64,000 bases of DNA from Ndongobacter massiliensis (GTDB lineage Bacteria; Bacillota; Clostridia; Tissierellales; Peptoniphilaceae), in assembly GCF_900120375.1 (NCBI RefSeq), contig NZ_LT635480.1:1618840-1682839 (forward strand), written 5' to 3'. A program made the position numbers and the translations under genes. The notes below the pieces were generated by a model. That model was not told the DNA's origin and searched no databases. It worked only from the letters and a program-made list of their open reading frames with translations. The first letter of the stretch is position 1. Every line of letters starts with the position of its first letter. Of the stretch, positions 8,034 to 18,045 are shown piece by piece.

Positions 8034-9146
8034 GTGGGCGCAAAAGATGCAGCGTTGGAAGCCAAGGTGCGGGGGCTGTACGGAGAACTGCGGTTTTCCG
8101 ACGCGCGGGCGCGTCTGGCGACAGCGCCCAAAGCGGCGCCATGGGGACCGATCTTGGAAGCGGAGGGTATTTCCTCGGGAAAGAAAATCCGCAGTTTAGC
8201 GGATTTTGAGATGGCGCTGCGCGCACATGGACAAGAGCGTCTGCTGTCGCTTCGCTGCTTCATGGAGCGGGACGCGCGCGATTTTTATGATGCCTATCTG
8301 ATGGAAGAAGAAATCGCCGCCCTGCGGATTTATTTGGGTTTATTGTTGCAGACGGATCGCAGCGATTTGCTGCGCTTTGTCGAGCAAAGCCCGTACCGCG
8401 AGGTGCTGCAATTTTCCACGGATTTGGATAGCGCAGTCGGTGCCTATCTGCAAAGTCTGTCGGCACGTCCCTATTTTCGGATTCTTTCCCCATATATTCA
8501 GGAAACGGATGAGGCGTTGCGCGGGCGGGAGTTTTATCTCTCGGTAAACCTGGAAAAGTGGTACTTTCAGAATTTGCAAAAGAAGCTTAAAAATAGGAAG
8601 AAAGAAGCCGAATTGGGACTGTTTTTGGCGGAACAGGTCGATTGGGCCAATGTGCAGTGGATTTACCGCGCGCGCTGCTATCGCGACTTGGATGCGTTGA
8701 GCATTCAGACATTGACGATGCCGGGCGGGCGCGTATTTTCGGAAGAAAGCCTGCGTCGCCTCAGTACACTGTCACCGGAGGCGATTGCGGCGGAATTTCG
8801 CGTGAGCCGCTATGGCGGGGGGCTTGTCGGCCAGGATCCGATGGCGTTTTTTGATATTGCCCGACAGCGTTACTTCACCGCGCGGGCGCGCCGGATGCTG
8901 TACGGAAACGGATCGGCGCTGAGCAAGGCCATCGCCTATACGGTGGTGTCGGAAGCGGAGCGCGTGGATCTGTGTCGCATGGCGGAAGCGGCGAGTTTAC
9001 AAGTGCCCATCGCCGAGCGAAACCGCTATTTGATCGGAAAGCGGGATCTGATCGGTGGGGATGCGGCAGGTCGTTCCGGGGAAAGTGCGGAACGCGAAGA
9101 GAGTAGAGCGGTTCAAAGACCGGAAAGGAGGACGCATGGCCGTTGA
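8034..9146 (+). CDS. ntpC: V-type ATP synthase subunit C (V0 d / AC39 family)
   Basis: The protein has 370 residues with a GTG start immediately after the preceding stop. An early LADFEMALRAHGQERLLS and the spaced EEEIAALRIYLGLLL...YFRILSPYIQETDEALRGREFYLSVNLEKWYF pattern match the three-lobed, all-helical AC39 family. This subunit couples the central stalk to the membrane rotor ring. The final 30 residues are charged and loosely conserved. The gene overlaps ntpI by 11 bases. Confidence 0.87.
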   Translation: MGAKDAALEAKVRGLYGELRFSDARARLATAPKAAPWGPILEAEGISSGKKIRSLADFEMALRAHGQERLLSLRCFMERDARDFYDAYLMEEEIAALRIYLGLLLQTDRSDLLRFVEQSPYREVLQFSTDLDSAVGAYLQSLSARPYFRILSPYIQETDEALRGREFYLSVNLEKWYFQNLQKKLKNRKKEAELGLFLAEQVDWANVQWIYRARCYRDLDALSIQTLTMPGGRVFSEESLRRLSTLSPEAIAAEFRVSRYGGGLVGQDPMAFFDIARQRYFTARARRMLYGNGSALSKAIAYTVVSEAERVDLCRMAEAASLQVPIAERNRYLIGKRDLIGGDAAGRSGESAEREESRAVQRPERRTHGR

Positions 9147-11046
9147 AAAAATGAGCATGGTCCAAGTGGTTGGACGGCTCGATCGGTTGGATGAAATGGT
9201 GCGGGCGATGTTCGGCGCGGCGTCCATGGAATTGGTGGATGCACAGCGTGAAATTGAGCACTACAGTTTCACCATTGATACGGGAAAAGAAAATTTAACA
9301 CGAACGCTGGATATGAATCATGTGACGACATTCGAGCGGGAAGATCTGTGGACGGATTTGTTAGCAAAATGGCCCGAAGTCATGGGAAGAGAGCCGGCAG
9401 AATCGGCAAAAGGCGCGCTGATGAATAAAGAAGAGGCACAGGCGTTGTTTTCTTCCTTTGAAGCGCTACATGAGGCGATGCAGAATCTGGACGACGAGGA
9501 CGCAGCGTTGGAAGCGGAAGCGCGGAGTCTGCGCCTATTTTCGGCGAAGGAAGTGGAGTTAGCGGATTTATCGGATCTGGTGAATTTTTCCTACGCCTAC
9601 GGAACGCTGACGGAAGCCGGGCGACGTACGATTCGCGGCAATTATGAAAACATTCCGGCGGCGGTGTTGCATTTGGGGCAAACCGAAGGTGAAGAAGCCT
9701 ATTTCATGCTCTATCCGTTGCGGCTGGCGGAGGAAATTCAGCGCCTGAAAGACAGCTTGAATTGGAAAGAACTGCCCATGCCGCAGGTCACGCAAATGAC
9801 GAATGAAAAGCGGCAGGCGGAGATTGAACGCGAGCGGGAAGCGCTGCGCACGCAAAAAGAGCAGGCGCGGCAGACATTTGAACAGAAGAAAGCGGAGAAA
9901 AAGACACTTTTAGCGACGCTTTACGCCACGTTGGTCGATGAAGAACGCATAGAGCAGGCGAAAGCCTATATGGCGCACGGTAGCGCATATTTTTATCTCG
10001 CCGGGTGGGTGCCGAATCGGCAGGTGGCGATGCTGCAGCGGGCGCTTCTGCCTTTCGAAGATCGGCTGGTCAAGGTGCTATCCGATGAAGAAACGGCGCT
10101 GATGCCGCCGACAAAACTGCACAACGGACCGCTGGTAAGGCCTTTTGAAGCGCTCATTCATATGTATGGGACGCCGAATTACCGGGAAATCGACCCGACG
10201 GCCTTTTTTGCCCTGACCTATCTCTTACTTTTCGGCGCCATGTTCGGCGATTTTGGACAGGGCGCGGTGTTTGCGCTTGCCGGGGGATTTCTTTTACGAC
10301 ATCGCCGACCGAATTTGGGCGGGGTCATTTTACGCGTGGGACTCAGTTCCATGGTGTTCGGTTTGCTGTACGGTTCGGTTTTCGGCAACGAGACGCTACT
10401 TCCGGCACTGCTCATCAAGCCGTTTCAAAACATCAATACGGTGTTGTTGGCGGCGATCGCCTTTGGGGTGGCGCTTTCGAGCGTCTCCTATGTCCTAGGG
10501 ATTGTGAATCGTCTGCGCGCAGGCGATTTGGAGGAAGGACTGTTCGGCAAAGAAGGCGTGACCGGTTTTGTGCTCTATCTGTCGCTGATTCTCGCGGTAT
10601 TGAGTGGACTCGGTTTCATCCCGCTGCCGACGGGCCTGTTTATCGGGCTCATTGGGTTGTGCCTAGCGCTGCTACTTTTCAAACAGCCACTTGCCAACCT
10701 TTTGCGCAAAAAACGTCATTTGTATGAAGGGGAAGTTGGCAGCTACTACGTCGAAAGCGGATTTTCTCTGATCGAAGCGCTGATCTCGATTTTCTCGGGG
10801 GTGGTGTCGTTCATTCGTGTCGGCGCCTTTGCCATCAACCACGTTGGACTCTTTATGGCCTTTGAAACCATGGGCGAGATGATGGGCGGCAGCGGGCAGG
10901 TGGCGATGTTGATTGTCGGAAACATTGTCATTCTCGGACTGGAAGGATTGATCGTCTTTATTCAGAGCTTGCGTCTGGAATACTACGAGATGTTCAGCAA
11001 GTATTATGTCGGGGACGGGCATCCCTTTACGCAAACCAATGCGTAA
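9136..11046 (+). CDS. ntpI: V-type ATP synthase subunit I (membrane stator, V0 a)
   Basis: The protein has 636 residues from ATG 9136, chosen for the AAAGGAGG site just before it. The N-terminal half is soluble and coiled-coil rich (ERIEQAKAYMAHGSAYFYLAGWVP near residues 280-300 is typical). The C-terminal half carries about seven membrane segments from FFALTYLLLFGAMFGDFGQGAVFAL onward. ALISIFSGVVSFIRVGAFAINHVGLFMAF holds the conserved Arg that faces the rotor carboxylates in this family. It forms the ion half-channels. A 56-base gap with AAGGAGG separates it from ntpK. Confidence 0.95.
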   Translation: MAVEKMSMVQVVGRLDRLDEMVRAMFGAASMELVDAQREIEHYSFTIDTGKENLTRTLDMNHVTTFEREDLWTDLLAKWPEVMGREPAESAKGALMNKEEAQALFSSFEALHEAMQNLDDEDAALEAEARSLRLFSAKEVELADLSDLVNFSYAYGTLTEAGRRTIRGNYENIPAAVLHLGQTEGEEAYFMLYPLRLAEEIQRLKDSLNWKELPMPQVTQMTNEKRQAEIEREREALRTQKEQARQTFEQKKAEKKTLLATLYATLVDEERIEQAKAYMAHGSAYFYLAGWVPNRQVAMLQRALLPFEDRLVKVLSDEETALMPPTKLHNGPLVRPFEALIHMYGTPNYREIDPTAFFALTYLLLFGAMFGDFGQGAVFALAGGFLLRHRRPNLGGVILRVGLSSMVFGLLYGSVFGNETLLPALLIKPFQNINTVLLAAIAFGVALSSVSYVLGIVNRLRAGDLEEGLFGKEGVTGFVLYLSLILAVLSGLGFIPLPTGLFIGLIGLCLALLLFKQPLANLLRKKRHLYEGEVGSYYVESGFSLIEALISIFSGVVSFIRVGAFAINHVGLFMAFETMGEMMGGSGQVAMLIVGNIVILGLEGLIVFIQSLRLEYYEMFSKYYVGDGHPFTQTNA

Positions 11047-11102
11047 GGCGGCGGAAAACGTCGGAGGAAGCCGCTGCGGGCGGCAATAATAAGGAGGAAA
11101 GT

Positions 11103-11525
11103 ATGACTACGATTTTGGTCTTGACCGCAATGATCGTGTTGCTCACGATTGCATCGGGCATTTATTTGGTTTATGAAAATACGGATCCCAGTAAAAAACG
11201 GCTGAAGCGGGCGCTTCGCTTAAACTTAACCGCGTTTGTGCCGGCGCTCGCCATGGCGATTGTGCTCTTTATTCCGGGCGCCGTACAGGCTGCCGGAACG
11301 GGGGCGGCGGATAACGGTCTTGCGTATGTCGGTGTGGCGCTGGCGACCGGACTTGCGACGATCGGAACGGGCTATGCCGTCGGTTCCTGTGGGGCAGCTG
11401 CCTTGGGTGCGGTTTCGGAAGATCCGAAAATTTTGGGAAAAACCCTGATTTTTGTCGGATTGGCGGAAGGCATTGCAATTTACGGATTGATTATTTCGAT
11501 TATGATTTTGGGTCAGTTGGGATGA
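11103..11525 (+). CDS. ntpK: V-type ATP synthase subunit K (rotor ring c subunit)
   Basis: The protein has 140 residues with four hydrophobic segments (about 3-24, 44-66, 74-100, 112-138). Only the last two form a canonical rotor hairpin: GLATIGTGYAVGSCGAAALGAVSEDP, then FVGLAEGIAIYGLIISIMI with the ion-carrying Glu in LAEG. The first two helices lack the glycine repeat and the carboxylate, so the c-unit has one binding site per four helices or a cleavable leader pair. No Thr/Ser directly follows the Glu, so ion choice (H+ or Na+) is not decided by eye. ATGA overlap couples it to the next gene. Confidence 0.93.
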   Translation: MTTILVLTAMIVLLTIASGIYLVYENTDPSKKRLKRALRLNLTAFVPALAMAIVLFIPGAVQAAGTGAADNGLAYVGVALATGLATIGTGYAVGSCGAAALGAVSEDPKILGKTLIFVGLAEGIAIYGLIISIMILGQLG

Positions 11526-11851
11526 AAATCTGTTTATTGACTGACGATGAGCACGCTGCACTGGGGGCGCGCCTTTCCGGAATGGAGGCGCGTCGCAGCG
11601 TGGAAGCGACGCCGGAAGAGCATCGAAAAATGTGGGGAGATGCCGTCGAAGATCCGTCCATTGCCGTGCTGATACTGAGTGAAAGCGTCTATCAATCCGT
11701 AGCGGAGGCGGCGGAAGCCCACCGCAAGACCGGCAATGCACCGCTGCTCATTCGGTTACCGGCGTATGGTCAGTATTTTACGGATGCACCGTCGCCGCAG
11801 GAGGGTTTCCCCCAACACGCGGTCGGAACGCGGGAGGTGTCGAATGGTTGA
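11522..11851 (+). CDS. ntpG: V-type ATP synthase subunit F (central stalk)
   Basis: The protein has 109 residues, starting at an ATGA overlap with ntpK. It begins MKICLLTDDEHAALGARLSGME and has DPSIAVLILSESVYQSV, then a PLLIRLPAYG strand, the Rossmann-like layout of the small F subunit (NtpG in Enterococcus). It binds the D subunit in the rotor shaft. The C-terminal helix runs into the overlap with the next gene. Confidence 0.85.
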   Translation: MKICLLTDDEHAALGARLSGMEARRSVEATPEEHRKMWGDAVEDPSIAVLILSESVYQSVAEAAEAHRKTGNAPLLIRLPAYGQYFTDAPSPQEGFPQHAVGTREVSNG

Positions 11852-12434
11852 ATTATCGAGCAAGGTGGAGTTGTTTCACCGGATGATCTGGGGAGAAGCC
11901 AAAAAAGCCTCCAATCAGGCGCTGTACGAGGCAACCGAAAGCACAACCTTGTTAATTGAAAAACGAAAACAGGAAGTGGAAGAAAAGAATCGACAGGCCG
12001 CAGAGCGGCGGGTACGATTGGCGGAAGAGCGCAGCAATCGGGAGATTGCGCTGCAAAAGGAAGCGAACCGGCAAAAGCGCCTGGCGATGCGGGAAACTTG
12101 TTTGGAAGAGGTCCTGGCGGCGCTCCAAGCGCGGTTGCGCGCCTACACGCAGACGTCGGAGTACCGGGAAGCGCTGCAAAGCGAGTTGCAAACCGCTTTA
12201 GCGACACATGTTGCTGCTCAGGTGCGGGTGTTGCCTCAGGATCAGGCGTTCGTGCAGGCACAAATCGGTGCGCAGATTCCGGTGTCCGCGCTTCCTGCAG
12301 AGGAACTGGGTGGATTTATCCTCGATTTGCAGGGCGGGCGTACGCGCCTGCGCTGTACGCTGCGTGCGCAGTTGGAAGAGAATGCCTATGAAATCGGAAA
12401 AGAGTTGACGGAATGGTTGGAGAAAAGGCAATGA
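11844..12434 (+). CDS. ntpE: V-type ATP synthase subunit E (peripheral stalk)
   Basis: The protein has 196 residues from ATG 11844 with GGGAGG upstream, overlapping the previous gene by 8 bases. Residues 1-95 are a charged helix, followed by a compact alpha/beta C-terminal domain (LGGFILDLQGGRTRLRCTLRAQLEENAYEIGKELTEWL), the usual E-subunit plan. It pairs with the G-like subunit to make the stator stalk. The stop overlaps the ntpA start. Confidence 0.85.
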   Translation: MVELSSKVELFHRMIWGEAKKASNQALYEATESTTLLIEKRKQEVEEKNRQAAERRVRLAEERSNREIALQKEANRQKRLAMRETCLEEVLAALQARLRAYTQTSEYREALQSELQTALATHVAAQVRVLPQDQAFVQAQIGAQIPVSALPAEELGGFILDLQGGRTRLRCTLRAQLEENAYEIGKELTEWLEKRQ

Positions 12435-14227
12435 AAGAACGGGAACAAAAACGCGCAGTCGGTACCGTCTTCGGCATTAACGGACCCGTTGTGACAGGCG
12501 TGGATATGTCGGGTTTTGCCGTACGCGAGATGGTGTTGGTCGGACAGGAACAGCGTTTGGGCGAAATCATCTCCTTGGATGGCACGCAGGCGACGATTCA
12601 GGTCTACGAAGAGACGGAAGGTCTCTTGCCTGGTGCGCCGATTTTCCCCACGGGGCATCCGCTTTCCGTGCGCCTAGGGCCGGGACTGTTGTCAAATATG
12701 TTTGACGGGATTCAACGCCCGTTGGAACGCATTCAGGCGGAGCATGGCCCGTTTTTGCCGACGGGAATCGGTCTGCAGAATCTGGATGAGGAAAAATTGT
12801 GGGAGGTTTCCTTCTGTGTACAGGTTGGCGATGCCGTGCACGGCGGACAGATTTTTGGAACGACGCAGGAAACAGAGCTCATTGAACACCGCCTGCTGAT
12901 TCCGCCGGATATTTCCGGCACCGTGGTGCGCTGCGCGGAAAATGGCGCGTATCGTATCGATGATGTGCTTCTGGTGGTCGAAAAAGACGGCGTGCAGCAC
13001 GAGGTGGGCATGGCCCAGGAGTGGCCGGTGCGCGTACCGCGACCGGTGGAATCGATGGAAGCGACGCATGAACTGTTAAAGACGGGACAGCGCGTCATGG
13101 ATGTATTTTTCCCGATTGCCAAGGGCGGTACGGTCGCAATTCCGGGCGGCTTCGGGACCGGAAAGACGATGCTGCAGCACCAGATCGCGAAGTACTGCGA
13201 TGCGCAGATCATCATCTATATCGGATGCGGCGAGCGCGGCAACGAGATGACCGATGTGTTGGATTCGTTTCCGAAACTGATTGACCCGAACAGCGGAAAA
13301 GATTTGATGAGCCGCACGGTACTCATTGCCAACACATCGAATATGCCGGTGGCGGCGCGCGAAGCCTCGATTTACACCGGTATTACCATGGCGGAATATT
13401 TCCGGGATATGGGTTATCACGTGGCGCTGATGGCGGATTCCACCTCGCGTTGGGCGGAGGCGCTGCGTGAGATTTCAGGGCGTTTGGAAGAAATGCCGGC
13501 GGAGGAAGGCTATCCGGCGTACCTGTCGAGCCGCATCGCACAATTTTATGAGCGCGCGGGGCTGGCCCATACGAAGAGCGGGCGCGACGGTTCTGTGACA
13601 CTGATTGGCGCGGTTTCACCGGCTGGCGGCGATTTTTCCGAGCCGGTGACGGAAAACACGAAACGTTACGTCGATGTTTTTTTGGGGCTGGATAAAGAGC
13701 TCGCCTATTCGCGCCACTATCCCGCCATTCAATGGACGACGAGTTATTCCGGATATGTGGCATCCCTGTCCGACTATTATGAAGATGCCGTCGGAACGGA
13801 TGTGGTCGCGCTGCGCGGAAAAATGCTGGATTTGCTTCTGCAGGAAACAAAATTGCAGGAAATTGTCTCGCTGGTCGGAGAAGACGTGTTGCCGGATGAG
13901 CAGCGCCTGATTTTGGAAATTGCAAAAATTTTGAAAGTCGGTTATCTGCAGCAAAATGCATTCCACAAAATTGATGCCTATGTGCCGCTGAAAAAACAGG
14001 TGCGCATGTTGGAAGCGATCGATCATCTGTATGAACGGGCAAAAGAGGTACTGACGCTGCATTGTCCCATTTCGCAGGCGAAGAATGAAGAGCTCTTTCA
14101 TACGTTGACGATGATGAAGTACAACATTGCCAACGACGATGTAGCAGGCATTGCAAAAATTGAAGCGAAAATCGACGCCTTTTACGACGCGTTGACGCTG
14201 CGCTATGGGAAGGAGGACGCACAATGA
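12431..14227 (+). CDS. ntpA: V-type ATP synthase subunit A (catalytic)
   Basis: The protein has 598 residues; ATG 12431 overlaps the ntpE stop (ATGA). The P-loop GGFGTGKT lies near residue 238. [65 protein letters not shown] and the long non-homologous insertion before the P-loop separate it from F1-beta. It is the nucleotide-hydrolysing subunit of the A3B3 head. Length and motif spacing are normal. Confidence 0.98.
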   Translation: MKEREQKRAVGTVFGINGPVVTGVDMSGFAVREMVLVGQEQRLGEIISLDGTQATIQVYEETEGLLPGAPIFPTGHPLSVRLGPGLLSNMFDGIQRPLERIQAEHGPFLPTGIGLQNLDEEKLWEVSFCVQVGDAVHGGQIFGTTQETELIEHRLLIPPDISGTVVRCAENGAYRIDDVLLVVEKDGVQHEVGMAQEWPVRVPRPVESMEATHELLKTGQRVMDVFFPIAKGGTVAIPGGFGTGKTMLQHQIAKYCDAQIIIYIGCGERGNEMTDVLDSFPKLIDPNSGKDLMSRTVLIANTSNMPVAAREASIYTGITMAEYFRDMGYHVALMADSTSRWAEALREISGRLEEMPAEEGYPAYLSSRIAQFYERAGLAHTKSGRDGSVTLIGAVSPAGGDFSEPVTENTKRYVDVFLGLDKELAYSRHYPAIQWTTSYSGYVASLSDYYEDAVGTDVVALRGKMLDLLLQETKLQEIVSLVGEDVLPDEQRLILEIAKILKVGYLQQNAFHKIDAYVPLKKQVRMLEAIDHLYERAKEVLTLHCPISQAKNEELFHTLTMMKYNIANDDVAGIAKIEAKIDAFYDALTLRYGKEDAQ

Positions 14228-15690
14228 GCAACGAGCAGGAAGAACGGACGATTTCACCGCGTGCGGAATTCGCTGTGCGCCCGGAGTATACGAAAACCGA
14301 TCACTTAAAAAGCGCCATCGTCGAAATTGAAGGGGTAGAGGCGCCGCGGTACGGAGAAATTGTCGAAGTGCAAATGTCGGAACGCTCCCTTTTGGGGCAG
14401 GTCATGGGTATTGCCGGAAAACGCGTGACGGTGCAAGTCTACGGCGATACGACGGGACTGACGACGGCTAATGCGGTAGTGTCTTTTCGCGGACGTCCGT
14501 TGGAACTTTCCCTCAGCGAAGAGATTTTAGGCCGTACCTTTGATGGCGTCGGCCGTCCGATCGACGGAGGCGGGCCCGTTTATTCCTCGCATCGGTATAA
14601 TATAAACGGACAGCCCATGAATCCTGTGGCGCGCGAATATCCCAAAAATTTCATCCAAACGGGCATTTCCGCAATCGACGGGCTGATGACCTTGATTCGC
14701 GGGCAGAAACTCCCGATTTTCTCGGGTTCGGGTTTGGATCACGATGCGCTGGCGGCACAAATTGTCCGTCAGGCGCAGATCCGCAATACCACAGATGATT
14801 TCTGCTTCGTATTCGGAGCGATCGGCGTGAAAAAAGAAGAGGCGGCATTCTTTCAGCAGACCTTCAAAAGTGCCGGTGTTTCGGAGAAAGTCGTCATGTA
14901 TCTGAATTATGCGGACGATCCGATTATGGAGCGCATCATCACGCCGAAGTGTGCATTGACAGCGGCGGAATATCTGGCTTTTGAGACGGGGCGACATGTG
15001 CTCGTTCTGCTCACGGACATTACGAGTTATGCGGAAGCGCTGCGCGAAATTTCCAGTTTGCGCGAAGAAGTACCGAGTCGAAAGGGCTTTCCGGGTTATC
15101 TCTATTCCGACCTGGCTTCGCTCTATGAACGCGCCGGATTATTGCGGGAGCGCCCCGGCTCGGTGACGCTGCTGCCGATTTTAACGATGCCGAATGACGA
15201 CATTACGCATCCGATTCCGGATTTAACGGGCTACATCACGGAGGGGCAAATCGTTCTTTCCCGCGAATTGCAGCAAAGGGGCATCTATCCGGGCATCAAT
15301 ATTCTGCCGAGCCTTTCCCGTCTAATGAAGGACGGTATCGGCGAAGGGTATACGCGCGAGGATCATGCGGATGTGATGAACCAGATTTATGCGTCGTATG
15401 CGCGCGTACAGGAAGTGCGCAGTCTGGCGCAAATTGTCGGCGAATCGGATCTTTCCAAACAGGATCGCCAGGTGCTCGCCTTTGGAGAGGCGTTTGAACA
15501 GGAATTTCTCGCCCAGCGCGCGAACGAAAATCGCTCGATCGAGGAGACGCTGGACATCGGTTGGCGTGTCCTCAGTCGATTGCCGGAAGAGGAACTTGGG
15601 CACATTGATCCGGCATTGCGCGCGAAATATCTGCCGCACGCGCAGCGAGACGTCGAGCGCGCATCTGCAACCGCGTCCAAGGAGGCGTAA
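14224..15690 (+). CDS. ntpB: V-type ATP synthase subunit B (regulatory)
   Basis: The protein has 488 residues; ATG 14224 overlaps the ntpA stop. It has no intact P-loop ([18 protein letters not shown] instead), as expected for subunit [63 protein letters not shown] and [21 protein letters not shown] are family hallmarks. It alternates with A in the hexameric head and contributes the Arg finger. Confidence 0.98.
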   Translation: MSNEQEERTISPRAEFAVRPEYTKTDHLKSAIVEIEGVEAPRYGEIVEVQMSERSLLGQVMGIAGKRVTVQVYGDTTGLTTANAVVSFRGRPLELSLSEEILGRTFDGVGRPIDGGGPVYSSHRYNINGQPMNPVAREYPKNFIQTGISAIDGLMTLIRGQKLPIFSGSGLDHDALAAQIVRQAQIRNTTDDFCFVFGAIGVKKEEAAFFQQTFKSAGVSEKVVMYLNYADDPIMERIITPKCALTAAEYLAFETGRHVLVLLTDITSYAEALREISSLREEVPSRKGFPGYLYSDLASLYERAGLLRERPGSVTLLPILTMPNDDITHPIPDLTGYITEGQIVLSRELQQRGIYPGINILPSLSRLMKDGIGEGYTREDHADVMNQIYASYARVQEVRSLAQIVGESDLSKQDRQVLAFGEAFEQEFLAQRANENRSIEETLDIGWRVLSRLPEEELGHIDPALRAKYLPHAQRDVERASATASKEA

Positions 15691-15691
15691 C

Positions 15692-16327
15692 ATGGCGGTC
15701 TATCGGCTCAGTGCGACCAAGGCGAATTTGTTGCGCGCCAAGGAGACGCTCGCACGTATGCAGACCGGGTACGAGTTGTTGGATAAAAAGCGTGTCGTCT
15801 TGCAGCGGGAAACCGCCAGTCTTCTAGCGCGCAGCCGGGCGGTACAGCAGGAAATCAACGCGGTTTTAGCCGATTACTATCGGGCCATGCGCCACGCCTT
15901 TATTACGGTGGGTTCGGCGCGGGTGCGCGCTGTTGCCACCCGCGTGCCCGTCGATAATTCCCTGGATATCGTCGAGCGCTCATTGATGGGTGTACCTATT
16001 CCGGAAGTGCATAGCGCGAAGCGTCCGGTGGAAGTGGGGTATTTTGCGGGGGACATGGCGTTGGACCAAGCAGTCGCCGCGTTGCAGCGTTTTCGCGACC
16101 TGCTTCCCGAACTGGCTGCGCTGGAAAATTCGGTGACGCGCGTGGAGCGGGAAATCGACAAGACGCAGAAACGTGCCAATGCACTGGAAAAAGTGCAGAT
16201 TCCACGATACGCGGGTATGGTTCGGGAAATGGAACAAGTCTTGGAAGAGAAAGAGCGCGAGGAGTTTTTCCGTCTGAAGCGGGTGAAAAAAGGCCGACAA
16301 AAAAAGCGTGAAAAAACCCCGGCGTAA
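15692..16327 (+). CDS. ntpD: V-type ATP synthase subunit D (central shaft)
   Basis: The protein has 211 residues from ATG 15692, one base after the ntpB stop, with AAGGAGG inside the ntpB end. It is mostly two long antiparallel helices: the start LSATKANLLRAKETLARMQTGYELLDKKR and the end VTRVEREIDKTQKRANALEKVQIPRYAGM are hallmark D-subunit segments. It rotates inside the A3B3 head. It closes the operon, which carries nine subunit genes in the order G-like, C, I, K, F, E, A, B, D. Confidence 0.96.
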   Translation: MAVYRLSATKANLLRAKETLARMQTGYELLDKKRVVLQRETASLLARSRAVQQEINAVLADYYRAMRHAFITVGSARVRAVATRVPVDNSLDIVERSLMGVPIPEVHSAKRPVEVGYFAGDMALDQAVAALQRFRDLLPELAALENSVTRVEREIDKTQKRANALEKVQIPRYAGMVREMEQVLEEKEREEFFRLKRVKKGRQKKREKTPA

Positions 16328-16376
16328 GCGGCCGGGGGTTCGAAAAGGGAAACGCTTCTGCGGAAGAATCGGTACG

Positions 16377-16399
16377 AAAAACGGGCACAGCCCGTTTTT
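16377..16399. terminator. Bidirectional terminator between ntpD and pncB
   Basis: AAAAACGGGC-ACA-GCCCGTTTTT is a perfect 10-bp stem with an A-run on the left and a T-run on the right, so it can end both converging units. A second, imperfect GC hairpin lies just upstream at about 16314-16340 (AACCCCGGC / GCCGGGGGTT). Confidence 0.88.
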
Positions 16400-17859
16400 C
16401 ATTGCGTTTTTTCCACCTCGTCATGCACGGCTTCCAGCAGCGAATTTTTCAAGTCCCATAGTTTTTGAGATAAGTCTACTTTGTAAATATGCGGATTATC
16501 AAAGCGCGTATATTCCTCCCACAGCGTCGCCACCTCTTTTTTGCAATAGTCGCGTTGTGCAGCGAGGCTGGGAATGGAATAGACCAATTTTCCGGTGTCG
16601 AAAATGCGCTCTAAGAGTTGACGTGCCGTAAAGTCGTAGACAGTTTTGCGCTTCCACGTATACGTCGGGTGGAAAATTTCATAATCCGCCGTATCATCGA
16701 TCGTTTCGTCGTGCAGTGTGACGACGTCGGCAATCGCCTTGCCGGTGTCGCGCGCATACAGGCGGTACAGATTCTTGAAGCCCGGCGTGGTAATCTTTGT
16801 GACATTTTCTGAAATCTTGATCTTCGGGATGCGCTTGCCGCCCTTTTCATGCGCGACCAGTTTGTACACGCCGCCGAATACGGGATTGGTGCGCGAGGTA
16901 ATCAGATTCTCCCCGACGCCGAAAGAATCAATTTTCGCCCCCTGATTGAGGATGTCTTCGATTTTGTATTCATCCAGCGCGTTGGATGCGACAATTTTTA
17001 CATAGTCGAGTCCGGCTTCATCAAGCATCCGGCGCGCCTGCTTCGTCAGATACGCCAAGTCGCCCGAATCCAAGCGAATCCCGCCGGCGCGAATCCCCAT
17101 CGGCTCCAGGATTTCATGGAAAATGCGGATGGCATTGGGAATGCCACTGTGCAGTGTATCGTAGGTGTCGACAAGCAGGACACAATTGCCGGGATACGTC
17201 TTCGCATAGGCGGCAAATGCCTCATATTCGGAATCAAAAAGCATCACCCAACTGTGCGCCATGGTCCCGAGTGCCGGTACGCCGTAGACGCGATCCGCTA
17301 GTGTATTCGCCGTTCCGACCGCACCGGCAAGGTAGGCCGCTTTTGCGCCGAGTGTCGCCGCATCGGCGCCCTGTGCACGCCGCGACCCGAATTCCATCAC
17401 GGCGCGACCTTTCGCGGCGCGTACGATGCGGTTTGTCTTTGTAGCAATCAGGCTTTGATGATTCATCGTGAGCAGCACCATGGTTTCGATCAGCGTCGTT
17501 TGAATGATCGGTCCGCGTACAATGAGCACGGGTTCATTGGGAAAAATGACCGTTCCTTCCGGCACCGCCCACACATCGCATTGGAAAGAAAAATTTGCCA
17601 AATAGTCAAGGAAGCGCTCATCAAAGATGGCCCGACTGCGTAAATAATCAATATCTTCCGCATCAAAGTGCAGATGGCTGAGATATTCAATCAGCGTTTC
17701 CAAACCGGCGCTGATGGCAAAACTGCCCGTATCCGGTACGGTGCGAAAGTACATATCGAAATAGGCGATAGTGTCGTCCATTCCATGTTCCAGGTATCCA
17801 TTGCTCATCGTCATTTCATAAAAGTCCGTGAGCATCGATAAATTTTCGGTAATGCGCAT
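16399..17859 (-). CDS. pncB: Nicotinate phosphoribosyltransferase
   Basis: The protein has 486 residues. It begins NLSMLTDFYEMTMSNGYLEHGM, with TDFYEMTM typical of the Firmicute-type enzyme. EFGSRRAQGADAATLGAKAAYLAGAVGTANTLA and the substrate-binding segment GGIRLDSGDLAYLTKQARRMLDEAGL follow. It makes nicotinate mononucleotide from nicotinate and PRPP (with ATP) for NAD salvage. Its stop lies within the tail of the bidirectional terminator. It stands alone on the minus strand, diverging from the methyltransferase gene. Confidence 0.96.
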   Translation of the reverse strand: MRITENLSMLTDFYEMTMSNGYLEHGMDDTIAYFDMYFRTVPDTGSFAISAGLETLIEYLSHLHFDAEDIDYLRSRAIFDERFLDYLANFSFQCDVWAVPEGTVIFPNEPVLIVRGPIIQTTLIETMVLLTMNHQSLIATKTNRIVRAAKGRAVMEFGSRRAQGADAATLGAKAAYLAGAVGTANTLADRVYGVPALGTMAHSWVMLFDSEYEAFAAYAKTYPGNCVLLVDTYDTLHSGIPNAIRIFHEILEPMGIRAGGIRLDSGDLAYLTKQARRMLDEAGLDYVKIVASNALDEYKIEDILNQGAKIDSFGVGENLITSRTNPVFGGVYKLVAHEKGGKRIPKIKISENVTKITTPGFKNLYRLYARDTGKAIADVVTLHDETIDDTADYEIFHPTYTWKRKTVYDFTARQLLERIFDTGKLVYSIPSLAAQRDYCKKEVATLWEEYTRFDNPHIYKVDLSQKLWDLKNSLLEAVHDEVEKTQ

Positions 17860-18045
17860 GTTTCCTCCTTACTTGTAAATGCCGCGACCGTTTTCTGTTG
17901 TCACTTATTCTACACCTTTTCAAGATTTTGTGCGTGTTTCGCTGGATGAGGCGCGGCTGGGCTTCGATTTTTATCCGGGAAGCGATTCTGCGCTTTGCGG
18001 GGACGAGGCGCGCGGCGTATGGTAGAATAAGCCGAGGAGGAAATA

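Noticed and set aside
7199-8263. A 354-codon minus-strand open frame
   Set aside because: It covers the lipoprotein and V-ATPase stalk genes in antisense and has shadow-like Ser/Arg/Ala composition.
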